Below are positions 34,367-45,566 of a DNA stretch of 64,000 nt, piece after piece. This DNA comes from Azolla caroliniana. Lineage: Eukaryota > Polypodiophyta. Made by a program: the position numbers and the translations under genes. The first letter of the stretch is position 1, and every line of letters starts with the position of its first letter. The stretch lies in contig JBHGNT010000001.1 in NCBI GenBank assembly GCA_043228905.1, forward strand, positions 13,826,001 through 13,890,000. Direction: 5' to 3'. A model generated the notes under the pieces. The model made no database searches. It saw only the letters and a list, made by a program, of their open reading frames with translations, and was not told the DNA's origin.

Positions 34367-36009
34367 ATGGACAGAGGAATGACGAGTTCACTTCCAACAG
34401 AGAAGCTCGATTGGAGAAACTACGCATCTTGGTCATACAAGATGCACCAGTACCTATTGGGGCATGGATATTGGAGCTTCGTGGAAGGAATGAACGAGGT
34501 AGCACCAGAGCCGACACATAGTGACTTCCCGGTATAGGAGCAAGGAGTGAGCCGAGTATTGTACTGGCTCACATCTTGTGTGCCCAATCAGATGCTCGGC
34601 TACATCAAGGATGCAAAGATGCCGAAGGAGGCCTAGGGAAATCTGAGGAAGATTTTCGCCGCGAGTACCACAACTCGTAAGTTGCAGCTCTTGCAAGAGT
34701 TGAACAACATCCGACAAAGAGACATGTCGATTACGGACTACACCACCAAGATAAAGGAGATTTGTGACGCACTCGGGTCTATCAACGTGACAGTGGACGA
34801 AGACGAGATGGTACAAATCTGCCTTGGTGGTCTAGCGCAAAGGTACGGGCCAATCCAGACAGCGATCTGCACCCGGGAGAAACCACCGTCTTTCTTCCAC
34901 TTGCAATCGATGTTAATGGTCGAAGAAAATCATGCGAGTGGGTCAAGGACCACTCAATCGGACGGCCAGATGTTGTACACGGAGACAGATCAGCCCCATG
35001 GACGTGGTGGATGAGGTGGGTCGGCATGCAATGGAGGCAGCCGGCAAGAGCAGGACCAGAGGCACAAAGATATTGCCGACAGCAATTCCGGACCCTCCAC
35101 AAGTAGGGTGAGTCAAAGTGGCGCCGGGAACCGGCAAGGAAAGGCCGACACGGAATGCTGGTACTGTGGCAAAAAGGGCCACAGGGAAAGCAAGTGCTGG
35201 AAGAAGCGCGCCGATTCGGACAAATCCGGATACGGCAAAAACGGTCGGGAGAACCGGCAAAGCTCGCACTACGCAAAAGGATCGGAAGGATCTGGAACCG
35301 GGAAAACCAGTAAAGGGCCAGCCTTCGTGCTGAAACACAAAGCTAACTCGATGAAGAAGACTACTTCCAAATTGGAGGAACTATGGTACGTTGATTCTGA
35401 AGCGTCCAAGCACATGACGAGCCATGAAGAGTGGTTCTCTTTTTTGGAGAAGCCGGAACAATTGGGGATTGTCGAAACCGGAAACGACACCCCTCATCCG
35501 ATTGTGCATGTCGGAGAAGTCCCTTTAAGCCATGTCAGACAAAAGGGGAAGTTGATGAACATACTACACGTTCTGACTATCACAAAGAACCTGGTGTCAG
35601 TTGGACAAATCGTCGACCAGGGGATGCAGGTGCGGTTTATGCAGCTAGGGTGCTTCATCGAAGAAGAAGGCCGGATAATCACGCAAGGGCGCAGAGAAGG
35701 GAGGATGTTCATCCTCAACACTAATGACGTCGACACCGCCATGTTTGCCAAAGGACAAAAGATTGAATCGGAAATTGATTTCTAGCACAAGCAGATCAGC
35801 CACGTCAATTATCGGAGGCTTCAAGACCTACAATCAAAACAAGTTGTGTTCGGATTGCCGAAATTTAGTGGTCGGAAGGCCGAAATTTGTGAAGCCTGCC
35901 AACTCGGGAAGCAACACCGACTTCCATTCCCCACTGAATGAAATCGGAGCCGTAACAAGCTCGACCTAATCCATTCAGATGTATAGGGACCGGCACAAAA
36001 CGTTAGTCT
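34367..36009 (+). pseudogene. Copia element 1: gag, protease, start of integrase
   Basis: The gag ATG is at 34367 (LDWRNYASWSYKMHQYLLGH). TAG stops at 34537 and 34636 replace expected Trp-type codons. Gag continues LQLLQELNNIRQRDMS, then the knuckle CWYCGKKGHRESKCWKK (near 35157). The protease reads WYVDSEASKHMTSHEEWF, where DSGA is usual (Gly to Glu). Pre-integrase and the HHCC region follow; the expected tryptophan before HKQISHVNYRRL is a TAG. The frame is cut by the nested element's target site AGTCT. Confidence 0.85.
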
Positions 36010-36642
36010 TGTTAGAAATTGGCGCTTTCAAAACCTTCACCTCTCGGCCACAACCGAGGAAACACGAATCAATGCAGCAGTAAATCGAAAACACAGAGAG
36101 AGACTCGAATGCACAGGGTTTAGCGTGGAAAACCCTAGACGGGAAAAACCACGAGAGTGCAAGACTCCAACTATCACTATACGCAGGGAATGTACAATGG
36201 CGAGCTGCAAGGCGACGACCTTGAGCTCGCTGTCCTCGCCACAGGCGGCGGTATTACACAGAGGCGTCGACCTCTTCCTTTCTCTCTCTCTCACTCTCTC
36301 TCTCGGCTGCTCTCACTTCGCTCCCTCTAAGTGGAAAACAGAAAAATGAGCAACAACAACAAAACTGTTTGCCCTAAGTCATATTTATACACATATGACT
36401 TTCGGGCTATTTACAAATATAGCCTCGAGGGCCCTTGGCAAACATATTCACAAATATGTCCCCGCATCCGGATCTCTCTCCGGGTACATTCGTCATCCGG
36501 CTCCGTAACCGGGTCTTCATCATCCGGATCCGAAACCGGGTCTTCACCATCCGGTTCCGATACCGGGTACTCCTCATTCGGGTCTTCATTCCCGATTCCC
36601 GGACATCTGACCATCCCATCCGGAGGAACCGTAATCCCAACA
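36010..36642 (-). repeat. 3' LTR of the intact copia
   Basis: TG...CA ends. It holds a (CT)n tract and repeated CCGGnTCC-like words (36480-36560). Confidence 0.9.
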
Positions 36643-36652
36643 AACTCCCCCT

Positions 36653-39600
36653 TCACTTCGGCATGGGATGTCTTTCCAGTCCGACCCTCTTCCGGCACGC
36701 TTCCAGCTTGTCGGGTGTGAGCACTTTGGTCAGCATATCTGACCCGTTCTCGTCCGTGTGGATCTTCGTCAGCACGAACTCCTGGTCTTCTATCCTTTCC
36801 CGGATCCAGTGATATCTTCGCTGGATGTGCTTCGTCCGGGAGTGATAGGCCGCGTTCTTCGCAAGGTGGATGGCACTCTGACTGTCGCAGTAGAGTCGGT
36901 ACTCCTCCTGCCGGATACCGAGCTCTCTAATGAAGTCCTTCATCCATATTATTTCCTTGCCGGCTTCAACAGCCGCCATGTACTCCGCCTCCGTGGTTGA
37001 CAACGCAACCGTCTTCTGCAGCCTCGACTGCCACGAAACAGCTCCCCCTGCATACGTCATCACATACCCTGATGTGGACCGGCTGGTATCTGCATCAGCC
37101 GACATATCCGAATCGGTAAAGCCGTCGAGTTCGGGCTTACCGGAGCCGAATCGGAGGCACACGTTTGCCGTGCCCTTCAGGTATCGGAGTATCCACTTGG
37201 CCGCGTTCCAGTGTTCTTTGCCGGGATTGCTCATGTACCGGCTCACCACTCCGACTGCATATCCTATGTCCGGTCTTGTACACACCATTGCGTACATCAA
37301 GCTTCCGACGGCAGAGGCATATGGTACTTTCATCATGTCCTCCTTCTCAGCTTTTGTCTTGGGGCTTTGCTTGCTGGACAACTTGCAGTTTGTCGGGAGG
37401 GTTGACCCGACCGGTCTTGCTTCCGACATGTTGAACCAGTGAGGCACCTTTGTCACGTACTTCTCCTGTGACAGCCACAACTGCTTCTTCTTCCGGTCCC
37501 GGATGATGTGCATCCCTAGTATTTGCCTCGCCGGACCCAGGTCCTTCATTGAGAAGGTTCGGTGAAGCGCTTTCTTCAGCATCCGTATCTTGACCTGGTC
37601 CTGTCCGACGATCAACATGTCGTCCACATACAGGAGGAGTATTAGAAAGTCTCCTCCTTCGAACTTCTTCACAAACACGCAGTGATCGGACTGCGTTTTG
37701 TGGTACCCTTCGTCGGTCATGAAAGAGTCGAACTTCCGGTACCCTTCGTCGGTCATGAAAGAGTCGAACTTCCGGTACCATTGCCGGGGAGCCTGCTTCA
37801 GTCCGTAAAGGCTCTTCTTCAACCGGCATACCAGGTGCTCCTTCCCTTTCTTCTCGAATCCTTCCGGTTGCTGCATGTAGATCTCTTCTTCGAGGTCACC
37901 GTGAAGGAATGCCGTCTTCACGTCCATCTGTTCTACCTCGAGGTCCATGCTTGCCGCTATGCTCAGCACCGTCCGGATGGAGGTCATCTTCACTACCGGG
38001 GCAAATATCTCGTCGAAGTCGACGCCCTTCTTCTGCTGGAACCCCTTCACCACGATCCTGGCTTTGTATCTCGGGGGGTTTCCGGCATCTCCCGGTTTCA
38101 GCTTGAACACCCACTTGTTTCGAAGTGCCCGCTTTCCTTTCGGCAACTCCACAAGTTCATATGTGTGGTTCTCATGCAGGGAATCCATCTCCTCCTGCAT
38201 GGCACTTAACCACCTGCGGCTATGGGTGTCAAGCTTTGCTTCTTCAAAACTCTCCGGCTCCCCCTCGTCGGTTAGCAGCACGTGCTCTGGTTCCGGAAAT
38301 CTCCGGGGGGCCCTTCTCTCTCTTAGAGGATATCTCCGTTCCGGAGCTTCGGTAACCGGCTCCTCCGTTTCCTCTTCATCCGAATCCATTCCGGGATCGG
38401 GGCCGGTTCCGGTATCAGTTTCATCTTCCTCGGCCGGTTCTGTTTCTTCACCCTCTTTGGCCGGATCCTCGAGTGCTAACCGGTCCCTTGCCGGTTGGGA
38501 CTGCTCCTCGTAGAGTTGATCCTCACCGGTCGACTTGGAGCTCTTCATCTTCTTTTCCGACTCCCAGTCGGCGAGTGTCTTGTCCTCCATGAAGATGATA
38601 TCACGACTCCGGAATATCTTTTTGTCGACCGGGTCCCATACTCGGTAGCCGAACACGTCATCGCCGTAACCGAGGAATATGCATGGCCGGGTCTTTGGAT
38701 CTAGATTTCCTCTCCGGTCCTTTGCCACATGCACATATGCGAGACACCCGAACACCTTCAGATGCCGGTAGGATACTTCCCTACCGGTCCACACTCTCTG
38801 CGGCGTGTCTCCGTCCAAAGGTACTGAGGGTGATCTGTTTATCACGTATGTAGCCGTCGACATTGCCTCAGCCCAAAACCCCTTGGGTAATTTCGCATGC
38901 GCCAGCATACTCCGGACCCTCTCCATTATGGTCCGGTTCATCCTCTCGGCCAGCCCGTTCAGTTTTGGCGTCTTCGGCACAGTAAACTCGAGCCGGATTC
39001 CCTTCGAGCGACAGTACTCCTCGAACTGCCCCCGGTATTCCCCTCCGTTATCCGCTCGTATCGCTTTCAGCTTCTTGCCGGATTCCCTTTCCACTCTCGC
39101 GTGGAGTTCTTTGAAGACGCACAACACTTGGTCCTTTGTCTTCAACGGTGCCGTCCACAGCTTCCGGCTGTGGTCATCAATGAATGTCACGAAGTACTGA
39201 GCTCCGCCATGTGACTTCGTTTCTACTTGACACACGTCAGTGTGCACCAACTCCAATGGTGCGCTACGTCTCGTCGGTGGCCTTGAGTGGAAGGAGGTTC
39301 GGTTCTGCTTACCGGCCAGGCAATCGGTGCACTTCTCCAGGTGCACATGCTTCACTGGAATAAGGTTGTCTTCTGCAAGCCTCTTCATCCCCTTCTCACT
39401 CATGTGGCACAGTCTCTTGTGCCACAGCTCACCGGCAGTGTCGGCTGCCACGTTCAACTCCTCCGGACACAACCAGGCATTCATAAGGTACAGTGTGTTG
39501 ACTTTCCAGGCCCGAGCCACTATCAGGCTCCCCTTGCTGAACTTCATTACGCAGTTCCGGATGCTACCTGTGTAGCCTTCATCGTCTAGCCTCCCGGCCG

Positions 39601-40762
39601 AAATCAGGTTCAATCGAACCTCCGGAACGTGTCGGACATCCTTCAGCAACATTTTGCATCCGGTCGAGGTTGTCAACCACACGTCTCCTATGCCGGCAAT
39701 CCGGCACGTACCTTCATTTCCCATCTGAACACAGCCATGCTCACCGGCTGTGTAGGATGAGAAGTATCTTCTTTCCGGGGTCAGGTGGAACGACGCTCCG
39801 GAATCGACCACCCAGGTAGTCTCATCGCCAGCAATGTTTAGTTCACCTTCTTCGGTGATGAGCATGATCTCCTCTTCACTTGCCGCGAGTGCCGTCGTTC
39901 CTTTCCGGTCCTGCCCTCGCCGATCCAAACCATTCCGGTCCGTGGCTCCCCGGTAAGCACCGTTCCGTTCCGAAGACTTCTTCAAATCGGTGTCGTCGGC
40001 TCCGTTGTCTTTTCGGTAATGCCGACAATTCTTTCGGAAGTGCCCCGGCTTCCCACAGTGGAAGCATGTGGGCCTTCCTCTTGACTGCGACCGGGTCCCC
40101 GACTTCTCCCGTCTTTGCGGACTCCGGTTCCGTTGTCTTCCCCGATCCGATTCGGTAAGCAGCATCTTCGGATCGGAGGCCGGTTCTTTATCTCTCCGAC
40201 GCGCTTCTTCGTTCAAAATGCTTGTCTTTACCGTTTGTAGGGACAAGTTATCTTCGGTGCAGGAGGTGCTGAGAGTCACCACCAAGTTCTCCCAGCTTTC
40301 CGGCAATGTACACATCAGCATGATGGCTTGCATTGCATCCTCCAACGGGAACTTGATCGCCGCAAGCTGGTTCACGAATCCCATGAACATGCTCACGTGT
40401 TCCACCATACTCTCGCCGTCCCGGTACTTGAGGTTCACTATCTTCCTCATCAGGGAGGTCCGGTTCAACGCATTCTTCCTCTCGTAGAGGCCCGACAGCT
40501 TCTGCCACATCTCATATGCGTTGGTGTCGTTCGCCACATGTTGTAGAACGCTCACGTCGACGTATTGCCGAATGGTTGCAACGGCTTTCCGGTTCAGAAG
40601 CCTCCATTCCGTCTCAAGTACCCCCTTGGGTATTTCCGACCTGTCGATCGGTTCATACAGGTCCCGAACAATGAGCAGATCCTCCATCTTTATCTTCCAG
40701 TCGGCGTAGTTCTGCGCATTCAGCACCATCATCCCCGGCTGCCCGCTGCTGCCGCCTTCCAT
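36653..40762 (-). CDS. Copia Gag-Pol polyprotein, uninterrupted
   Basis: 1369 residues from the ATG at 40762 (MEGGSSGQPGMMVLNAQN); a GTG three codons earlier is less likely. Domains are: gag about 1-225; CCHC knuckle CFHCGKPGHFRKNC about 233-246; aspartic protease with VVDSGASFHLTP about 318; pre-integrase LWHKRLCHMSEKG about 455; integrase core with D in HTDVCQ (about 507), D in RADNGGEY (about 571) and E in GLAERMNRT (about 606). RT has WVFKLKPGDAGNPPRYKAR and the active site LLYVDDMLIVG (about 1046); RNase H has DGFTDSDMSADADTS and STTEAEYMAA (about 1259). Length and order match a complete copia polyprotein, and all catalytic residues named are present. One oddity is a 12-residue duplication in RT (37702-37773). 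The protein is processed by its own protease in virus-like particles (family knowledge). Confidence 0.95.
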   Translation of the reverse strand: MEGGSSGQPGMMVLNAQNYADWKIKMEDLLIVRDLYEPIDRSEIPKGVLETEWRLLNRKAVATIRQYVDVSVLQHVANDTNAYEMWQKLSGLYERKNALNRTSLMRKIVNLKYRDGESMVEHVSMFMGFVNQLAAIKFPLEDAMQAIMLMCTLPESWENLVVTLSTSCTEDNLSLQTVKTSILNEEARRRDKEPASDPKMLLTESDRGRQRNRSPQRREKSGTRSQSRGRPTCFHCGKPGHFRKNCRHYRKDNGADDTDLKKSSERNGAYRGATDRNGLDRRGQDRKGTTALAASEEEIMLITEEGELNIAGDETTWVVDSGASFHLTPERRYFSSYTAGEHGCVQMGNEGTCRIAGIGDVWLTTSTGCKMLLKDVRHVPEVRLNLISAGRLDDEGYTGSIRNCVMKFSKGSLIVARAWKVNTLYLMNAWLCPEELNVAADTAGELWHKRLCHMSEKGMKRLAEDNLIPVKHVHLEKCTDCLAGKQNRTSFHSRPPTRRSAPLELVHTDVCQVETKSHGGAQYFVTFIDDHSRKLWTAPLKTKDQVLCVFKELHARVERESGKKLKAIRADNGGEYRGQFEEYCRSKGIRLEFTVPKTPKLNGLAERMNRTIMERVRSMLAHAKLPKGFWAEAMSTATYVINRSPSVPLDGDTPQRVWTGREVSYRHLKVFGCLAYVHVAKDRRGNLDPKTRPCIFLGYGDDVFGYRVWDPVDKKIFRSRDIIFMEDKTLADWESEKKMKSSKSTGEDQLYEEQSQPARDRLALEDPAKEGEETEPAEEDETDTGTGPDPGMDSDEEETEEPVTEAPERRYPLRERRAPRRFPEPEHVLLTDEGEPESFEEAKLDTHSRRWLSAMQEEMDSLHENHTYELVELPKGKRALRNKWVFKLKPGDAGNPPRYKARIVVKGFQQKKGVDFDEIFAPVVKMTSIRTVLSIAASMDLEVEQMDVKTAFLHGDLEEEIYMQQPEGFEKKGKEHLVCRLKKSLYGLKQAPRQWYRKFDSFMTDEGYRKFDSFMTDEGYHKTQSDHCVFVKKFEGGDFLILLLYVDDMLIVGQDQVKIRMLKKALHRTFSMKDLGPARQILGMHIIRDRKKKQLWLSQEKYVTKVPHWFNMSEARPVGSTLPTNCKLSSKQSPKTKAEKEDMMKVPYASAVGSLMYAMVCTRPDIGYAVGVVSRYMSNPGKEHWNAAKWILRYLKGTANVCLRFGSGKPELDGFTDSDMSADADTSRSTSGYVMTYAGGAVSWQSRLQKTVALSTTEAEYMAAVEAGKEIIWMKDFIRELGIRQEEYRLYCDSQSAIHLAKNAAYHSRTKHIQRRYHWIRERIEDQEFVLTKIHTDENGSDMLTKVLTPDKLEACRKRVGLERHPMPK
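37702..37773 (-). repeat. 36-bp in-frame duplication inside RT
   Basis: Two identical 36-bp units (each coding YRKFDSFMTDEG). The relative at 49219-50085 has one unit only. Confidence 0.9.
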
Positions 40763-40793
40763 TTTCTGCACTGCAGTCGCTCTGATACCAGAT

Positions 40794-41426
40794 TGTTAGA
40801 AATTGGCGCTTTCAAAACCTTCACCTCTCGGCCACAACCGAGGAAACACGAATCAATGCAGCAGTAAATCGAAAACACAGAGAGACTCGAATGCACAGGG
40901 TTTAGCGTGGAAAACCCTAGACGAGAAAAACCACGGGAGTGCAAGACTCCAACTATCACTATACGCAGGGAATGTACAATGGCGAGCTGCAAGGCGACGA
41001 CCTTGAGCTCGCTGTCCTCGCCACAGGCGGCGGTATTACACAGAGGCGTCGACCTCTTCCTTTCTCTCTCTCTCTCACTCTCTCTCTCGGCTGCTCTCAC
41101 TTCGCTCCCTCTAAGTGGAAAACAGAAAAATGAGCAACAACAACAAAACTGTTTGCCCTAAGTCATATTTATACACATATGACTTTCAGGCTATTTACAA
41201 ATATAGCCTCGAGGGCCCTTGGCAAACATATTCACAAATATGTCCCCGCATCCGGATCTCTCTCCGGGTACATTCGTCATCCGGCTCCGTAACCGGGTCT
41301 TCATCATCCGGATCCGAAACCGGGTCTTCACCATCCGGTTCCGATACCGGGTACTCCTCATTCGGGTCTTCATTCCTGATTCCCAGACATCTGACCATCC
41401 CATCCGGAGGGACCGTAATCCCAACA
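40794..41426 (-). repeat. 5' LTR of the intact copia
   Basis: Starts (plus strand) TGTTAGAAATTGGCG and ends ATCCCAACA. The promoter should lie within it, but I do not assign a TATA box. Confidence 0.9.
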
Positions 41427-41431
41427 AGTCT

Positions 41432-42690
41432 TGGCGGGAGTCGATACTTAATCTCCTTCATCAACAACTACAGCCGCCACACGTGGATCTACCTCATCAA
41501 ATGGAAGACCGAAGTCTTCAAATGTTTTCGGAACTTACAAAACTTAGTTGAACGGGAAACGGAGAGGAAAGTCAAATGCTTGCGGTCGGATGGTAGAAAA
41601 GAATACTTCTCCGGCCAATTCAACAGTTCTCTATGGCAGAACAGAATTCGGACAATATTCAGCTGCAGATACACACCGGAGCAAAACGGAGTGGCCTAAA
41701 GGAAGAACCGGTCGATTGTCGACGCGGCAAGGGCAATGTTGGAGGAGAAGAGCATGCCCCATTTCTATTGGGCTGAGGCAGTCCGGTCGGCCGTCTACAT
41801 CCAAAACCGGATCGAAGACAAGGTGTCAACACATGATCTGTATTTCGGGCGGAAACCAAATTTGAGACACCTTCGAATATTCGGCAGCATAGCATATGTG
41901 CATGTACCGGATGAGAAGCGGAGGAAGCTGGATCCGAAGTCGAAGAAGTGCATCCTAGTCGGTTACTGAAATGAGCAAAAGCGGTAAAAGTGTTATAACC
42001 GCCGGACTAAGCAAGTCCGAGTAAGCCGAGATGTCAAGTTTGATGAGACGGCATCATGGTACTCCCTACCGACTCCAACTCCCGACGAAGACCCAATTCC
42101 AGAAGATGAGGTTAGTGAGCCCGAGGAGGTCCAACCAAAAGATGAAGAACTCATCACTCTAGAAGAGAGTCCGATCTCATTCCGGCTAAGTGGACCGAGT
42201 GACCGGCTAAGTCGGGATGACCAGTTGGATGAGGAACCAGCGAGTAGTGGAGACTCTATTGTGCTCTCCCCGCACAAGGAACTGAGGAGACGGTACACAC
42301 GCAAAGAGAAGGGGAAGAAGAAGATGCCGGAATACGAAACTGGTAATGTTGAGTCGGATCGGAGCGAATCTGACTCCGGAAAGGAAGAAGGTAGATCTTC
42401 AGAAAGGAAGTCTGAATCGGTCAAGAAGGGCCTCAAACTGGGTAACGACAAGTTACGTTGATCATCCCGCCAGAAGAACCTTGTTAGGCGGTACGGGTAC
42501 AATGAGTACATGGTGCATCACTATGCGTACATGACCAAAGTGGCGGAAGTGCGTGAACCGGAGAGCTACATAGAAGCGGCAAAGGACGCAAATTGGCATG
42601 CCGCTATGGAGGAAGAAATGCAAGCACTCGATGCCAACAACACATGGGACTCGTTGACCCTCCCTGACACTGTAAACTGGATTGGCTGAA
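41432..42690 (+). pseudogene. Copia element 1: rest of integrase and linker
   Basis: Continues the integrase broken at 36009: SFINNYSRHTWIYLIKWKTE, then SDGRKEYFSGQF where DNGGEY-type motifs occur, then YTPEQNGVA followed by TAA. The C-terminal part reads AVRSAVYIQNRIEDKVSTHD and LRHLRIFGSIAYVHVPDEKR. An acidic linker follows, then the RT start up to NNTWDSLTLPDTVNWIG. RT proper is deleted. Confidence 0.85.
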
Positions 42691-42700
42691 GAAGCCTGAG

Positions 42701-43059
42701 CCGGATCGGTATCCGGAAACAACCGGCCGGATCAGAGAGCCGGATTTGAGCAGGAACCGGAAGCCTAATAGTAGCCTAGACTACTAGGTAATCATTGTCT
42801 CATAGTTAGTGTCAATCACATGTATGAGCATTGAAGTACCTGTCAGTACTTCTGTCAGTCCTTTATGGACTTTGTATAAATAGTGTTGTTATAGCACATT
42901 GTATGTACAGAGTTTTAGAGTCATTTTTGAATCTACATTTACGTTCTGCTCTCTTTGTCTCTCCCGTGTATTAAGCTTCTCTATTAAACCTTCATCTTAT
43001 TCTCTGTTGATATCCGGTTGAGCCGGTTTGTCTAATGCTTCCGCATGATAACATCCACA
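42701..43059 (+). repeat. 3' LTR of copia element 1 (5' end missing)
   Basis: Matches 33912-34272 with scattered, mostly transition, differences. The first bases of the LTR are lost with the deletion that removed RT. Confidence 0.85.
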
Positions 43060-43064
43060 ATAGT

Positions 43065-43689
43065 GAAGACTAGGACAATGACGAGAAGGACACTCATAAA
43101 GAAGACATTGGTGAAAGAGAAAGTGAAGACACCAGTGAAGGAAAGAAAAAGGACACCTATCAAAGAAAAAGGACACCCACAAGAGAAAGGGTGATGAATT
43201 CATCAACTCAGAGAAAGAAGATATGCCACTCCATCATTCGAGACACACCTCTCGGATGGCATTATTTACTTCGAGCATGACCAAAAGTTTTTGAAGAGCT
43301 GAGAGAGTGGTTGATAAAAACCTGGGGGTCACCACATACCGATACAAGGCGAGGATTCCACATAAGTGGCTTGAAGAAGGAATATGTGAACTTATTGAAG
43401 ACGAGATATGAACATGTTTATGATACTAATCAAATCTGTAACAATGAGGTGGGTACTGTTTTTGCACGTGCATTTGCATGTGAAGTTCAGGGTGGCATCG
43501 ACGTAGATTGGGAAGATTTTAATTGTCACCGATCAGAACATTATAGCGGGTCCTCCAGTACCAACACTGGCTTGAAGTCATCGGGAACCTCTCATGTGGA
43601 TATTCTGGCTACGAAACCTGTCCACCAAGTTCAATATGCAAAACTACGGGCCACAATGACGGAAAAGCACGAACAGATGATGGCCAGTT
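43065..43689 (+). pseudogene. Gene 1, segment A: Lys-rich linker and FARAFA domain
   Basis: This 625-bp segment of non-transposon DNA lies between two copia insertions. The frame ending at 43689 runs back through WLIKTWGSPHTDTRRGFHISG to a TGA at 43275; the frame stays open beyond that TGA to a TAG at 43071. Features: a charged Lys/Glu/Asp-rich first part; then LKKEYVNLLKTRY and EVGTVFARAFACEV, a domain shared with gene 2 (ELSISFARAFAYEY at 57280); then a Ser/His-rich stretch; then MTEKHEQMMAS. I do not recognise the domain. The frame continues exactly at 54808 once copia element 2 and one copy of CAGTT are removed, which argues it was coding when hit. The TGA could be a later C-to-T change of CGA. 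Confidence 0.6.
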
Positions 43690-43990
43690 TGTCTAATACG
43701 AGTGTATATGGCCGTATTCACACTATCCTCTTTTGGATAGCCCAAGTTTGGGCTATTTCTGTAAATAGCATACAGGGCAGTTGCCCTAGGATAGTCACTA
43801 TATATAGTGACTTTGTAACCTTTAGTAAAGGTCGGTTGGTTGTCATTTTTTGTATTTGTTGCTATTGAGAAATAAGACGTTTCTTTGTGCCTATCTGTGT
43901 GTGTGTGTGTCTTGTTTCATTCTCATACATAGGTCCTTCAACATAACAAATGTTGTTTGTTCTTCCGCACTGATGACCTTGTCCCCAACA
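43690..43990 (+). repeat. 5' LTR of copia element 2
   Basis: 301 bp, TGTCTAATACG to CCCCAACA. TATATATAGTGAC (about 43799) is a likely TATA region. A TG/GT run lies near its end. Confidence 0.9.
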
Positions 43991-44675
43991 TTTGGTATCA
44001 GAGCGTTGGAGGTTCTTCAACCCACTACCAACCGTCATCGTATACCACAACATTCTATTTTTTGTAACTTCTTGAAGAACAGAGAAGAGAGAACACAAAC
44101 AAGAAGTTTGCATCTCACTGTGTTAAATCACTAATTGGAGTAAGCTAGCCGGTTGTACTCTGTTCCTGTGATTGTAACCACTTGAGGCGAGCTCCTTGTG
44201 CAACACCCAACCCAATCGTGCTTCATTCGGTTAAACGACATCCGAATAGGTCACCGGACGCTATTCACTCGCTTGTTGTAACCAACCACTGCAGATTGGT
44301 CTCCTAGCAACAACCAAATTCGTGCTTCATTCGGCTGATCGACATTCGGGAGGATCAGTCGGATCCGTCCCTCTCATCGTTGCAATCATCTGAAGTAGAA
44401 TCGGCCCAAACAATCGGTTTCTTGTAATCGGTATTCAACATACAGTCGGAAGCTAACCGGGCTCACTCCGACTCGGCAACATTCGGGAAGACCAGCCGGT
44501 TCTGTCCCTCAAGTTATCGGAGTCACGCCGAGCAAGTTCAGCAACAAGTATCCGAAACCAAACCGACTCGGGTTCAAAAACCGACTAGAACGATATCGGG
44601 TGAGCCGACCGGCTGCACCCCACTAAGGTTCGTAGTCAACTCCGAACCGAGTCTTACCAACCAAAACCAAAGCAG

Positions 44676-45566
44676 ATGGCATCAACATCCGGCTCATCGG
44701 AGATGAGTCTAAGGAGGTTTGACGATTCGAACTTCAACTTCTGGAAGGAACAAATGCAGGACTATCTCATAGTCAAGGGTCAGATAGACTCGATTGAGAA
44801 TGAAAATCCTCCAGAAGCATACAAGGCAAACGAATGGCTAAAGCTGGACAGAATCGTCCACGCCACGATTCGAATGCACTTATCGGAGTCAGTGTACTTC
44901 ACAGTGCAATCGTGCTCGACAGCTTTTGAACTATGGAAAACACTGTTGGAAACTTATGAAAAGAAGGTCGTTGCAACGAAGATGTATCTGATCCGGCACC
45001 TCTACAACTTGTGGATGAAAGAATCTGATTCGGTTCAGGCACACCTCAACGAGTACGAAAGCATAAGCTCCCAAATCTTGTCTCAGGGGACGGCAATCGA
45101 GGATGAACTCAGAGCAATGATACTCATGAGTAGTCTCCCCTCTTCATGGGAAACTTTCGTTACAACCGTGTGCAATGCTTCAATAGTTGTCGTTAAGTAC
45201 TCCGAAGTCACGAGCGCAATCCTGACTGAAGCAACTCGGAGAAAGTCTTTCGCCAAAGACTTGGCAGATGAAGCTTACGTAGTACAAGGTTCGATTTACC
45301 TATCGAACAACCGGGGAAGAAGTTCTTCCCGATCACCGAGCAATCAGCGAAGCCGGAGCAAGTCTCGGGACAACCGAATCTGCAACTACTGCAAGAAACC
45401 GGAACACATCAAAGCCGACTGCCGGGCACTCAAAGCAAAAACCGACAAAGCTCAGAGAGCAGATCAAAAGAGTAGCTGGCATGAGGAGGTCAACTACGTC
45501 AACTCTTCAGCCGAAATTTTGACGACCGACCCGAACATATTGTCCATAGAGAATCCAGTCGAATAA
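44676..45566 (+). pseudogene. Copia element 2 gag
   Basis: Open for 296 codons (MASTSGSSEMSLRRFDDSN), with a UBN2-like gag body (NFWKEQMQDYLIVKG, YEKKVVATKMYLIRHLYNL) and an intact CCHC knuckle CNYCKKPEHIKADC. It follows a long leader (44005-44675) built of repeated CGGA/CCGA words. The gag itself could still be translated, but the protease/pol downstream is broken. Confidence 0.85.

Larger units (their letters stand above)
36010..41426 (-). mobile_element. Intact, young Ty1/copia element nested in element 1
   Basis: LTRs at 36010-36642 and 40794-41426 are both 633 bp. By eye they differ at about six substitutions plus two 2-bp length changes in repeats, near 99% identity. AGTCT flanks both sides (36005-36009 and 41427-41431). 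On the minus strand the PBS (TGGTATCAGAG, 40780-40790) lies just inside the 5' LTR, and the polypurine tract GAAGGGGGAG follows the pol stop directly and abuts the 3' LTR. One uninterrupted Gag-Pol frame lies between. Confidence 0.95.
33888..43059 (+). mobile_element. Copia element 1 in gene 1 (host of a nested copia)
   Basis: The 5' LTR is 33888-34272 and the remaining 3' LTR is 42701-43059. ATAGT flanks both sides (33883-33887, 43060-43064). The PBS TTGTATCAGAGCGC follows the 5' LTR. It is split at 36009/41432 by another copia. RT, RNase H and the first bases of the 3' LTR were deleted: integrase/linker sequence ending near 42690 runs into the LTR at 42701. Confidence 0.9.

Noticed and set aside
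36435-36812. Arg/Ile-rich ORFs inside the LTRs (also 41219-41551)
   Set aside because: Produced by CCGG-rich repeats in the LTR; present in both LTRs of the same element.
37682-38209. Plus-strand ORFs opposite the copia polyproteins (also 38.0-38.5, 39.2-39.6 and 49.6-50.2 kb)
   Set aside because: Antisense shadows of intact or lightly decayed pol frames.
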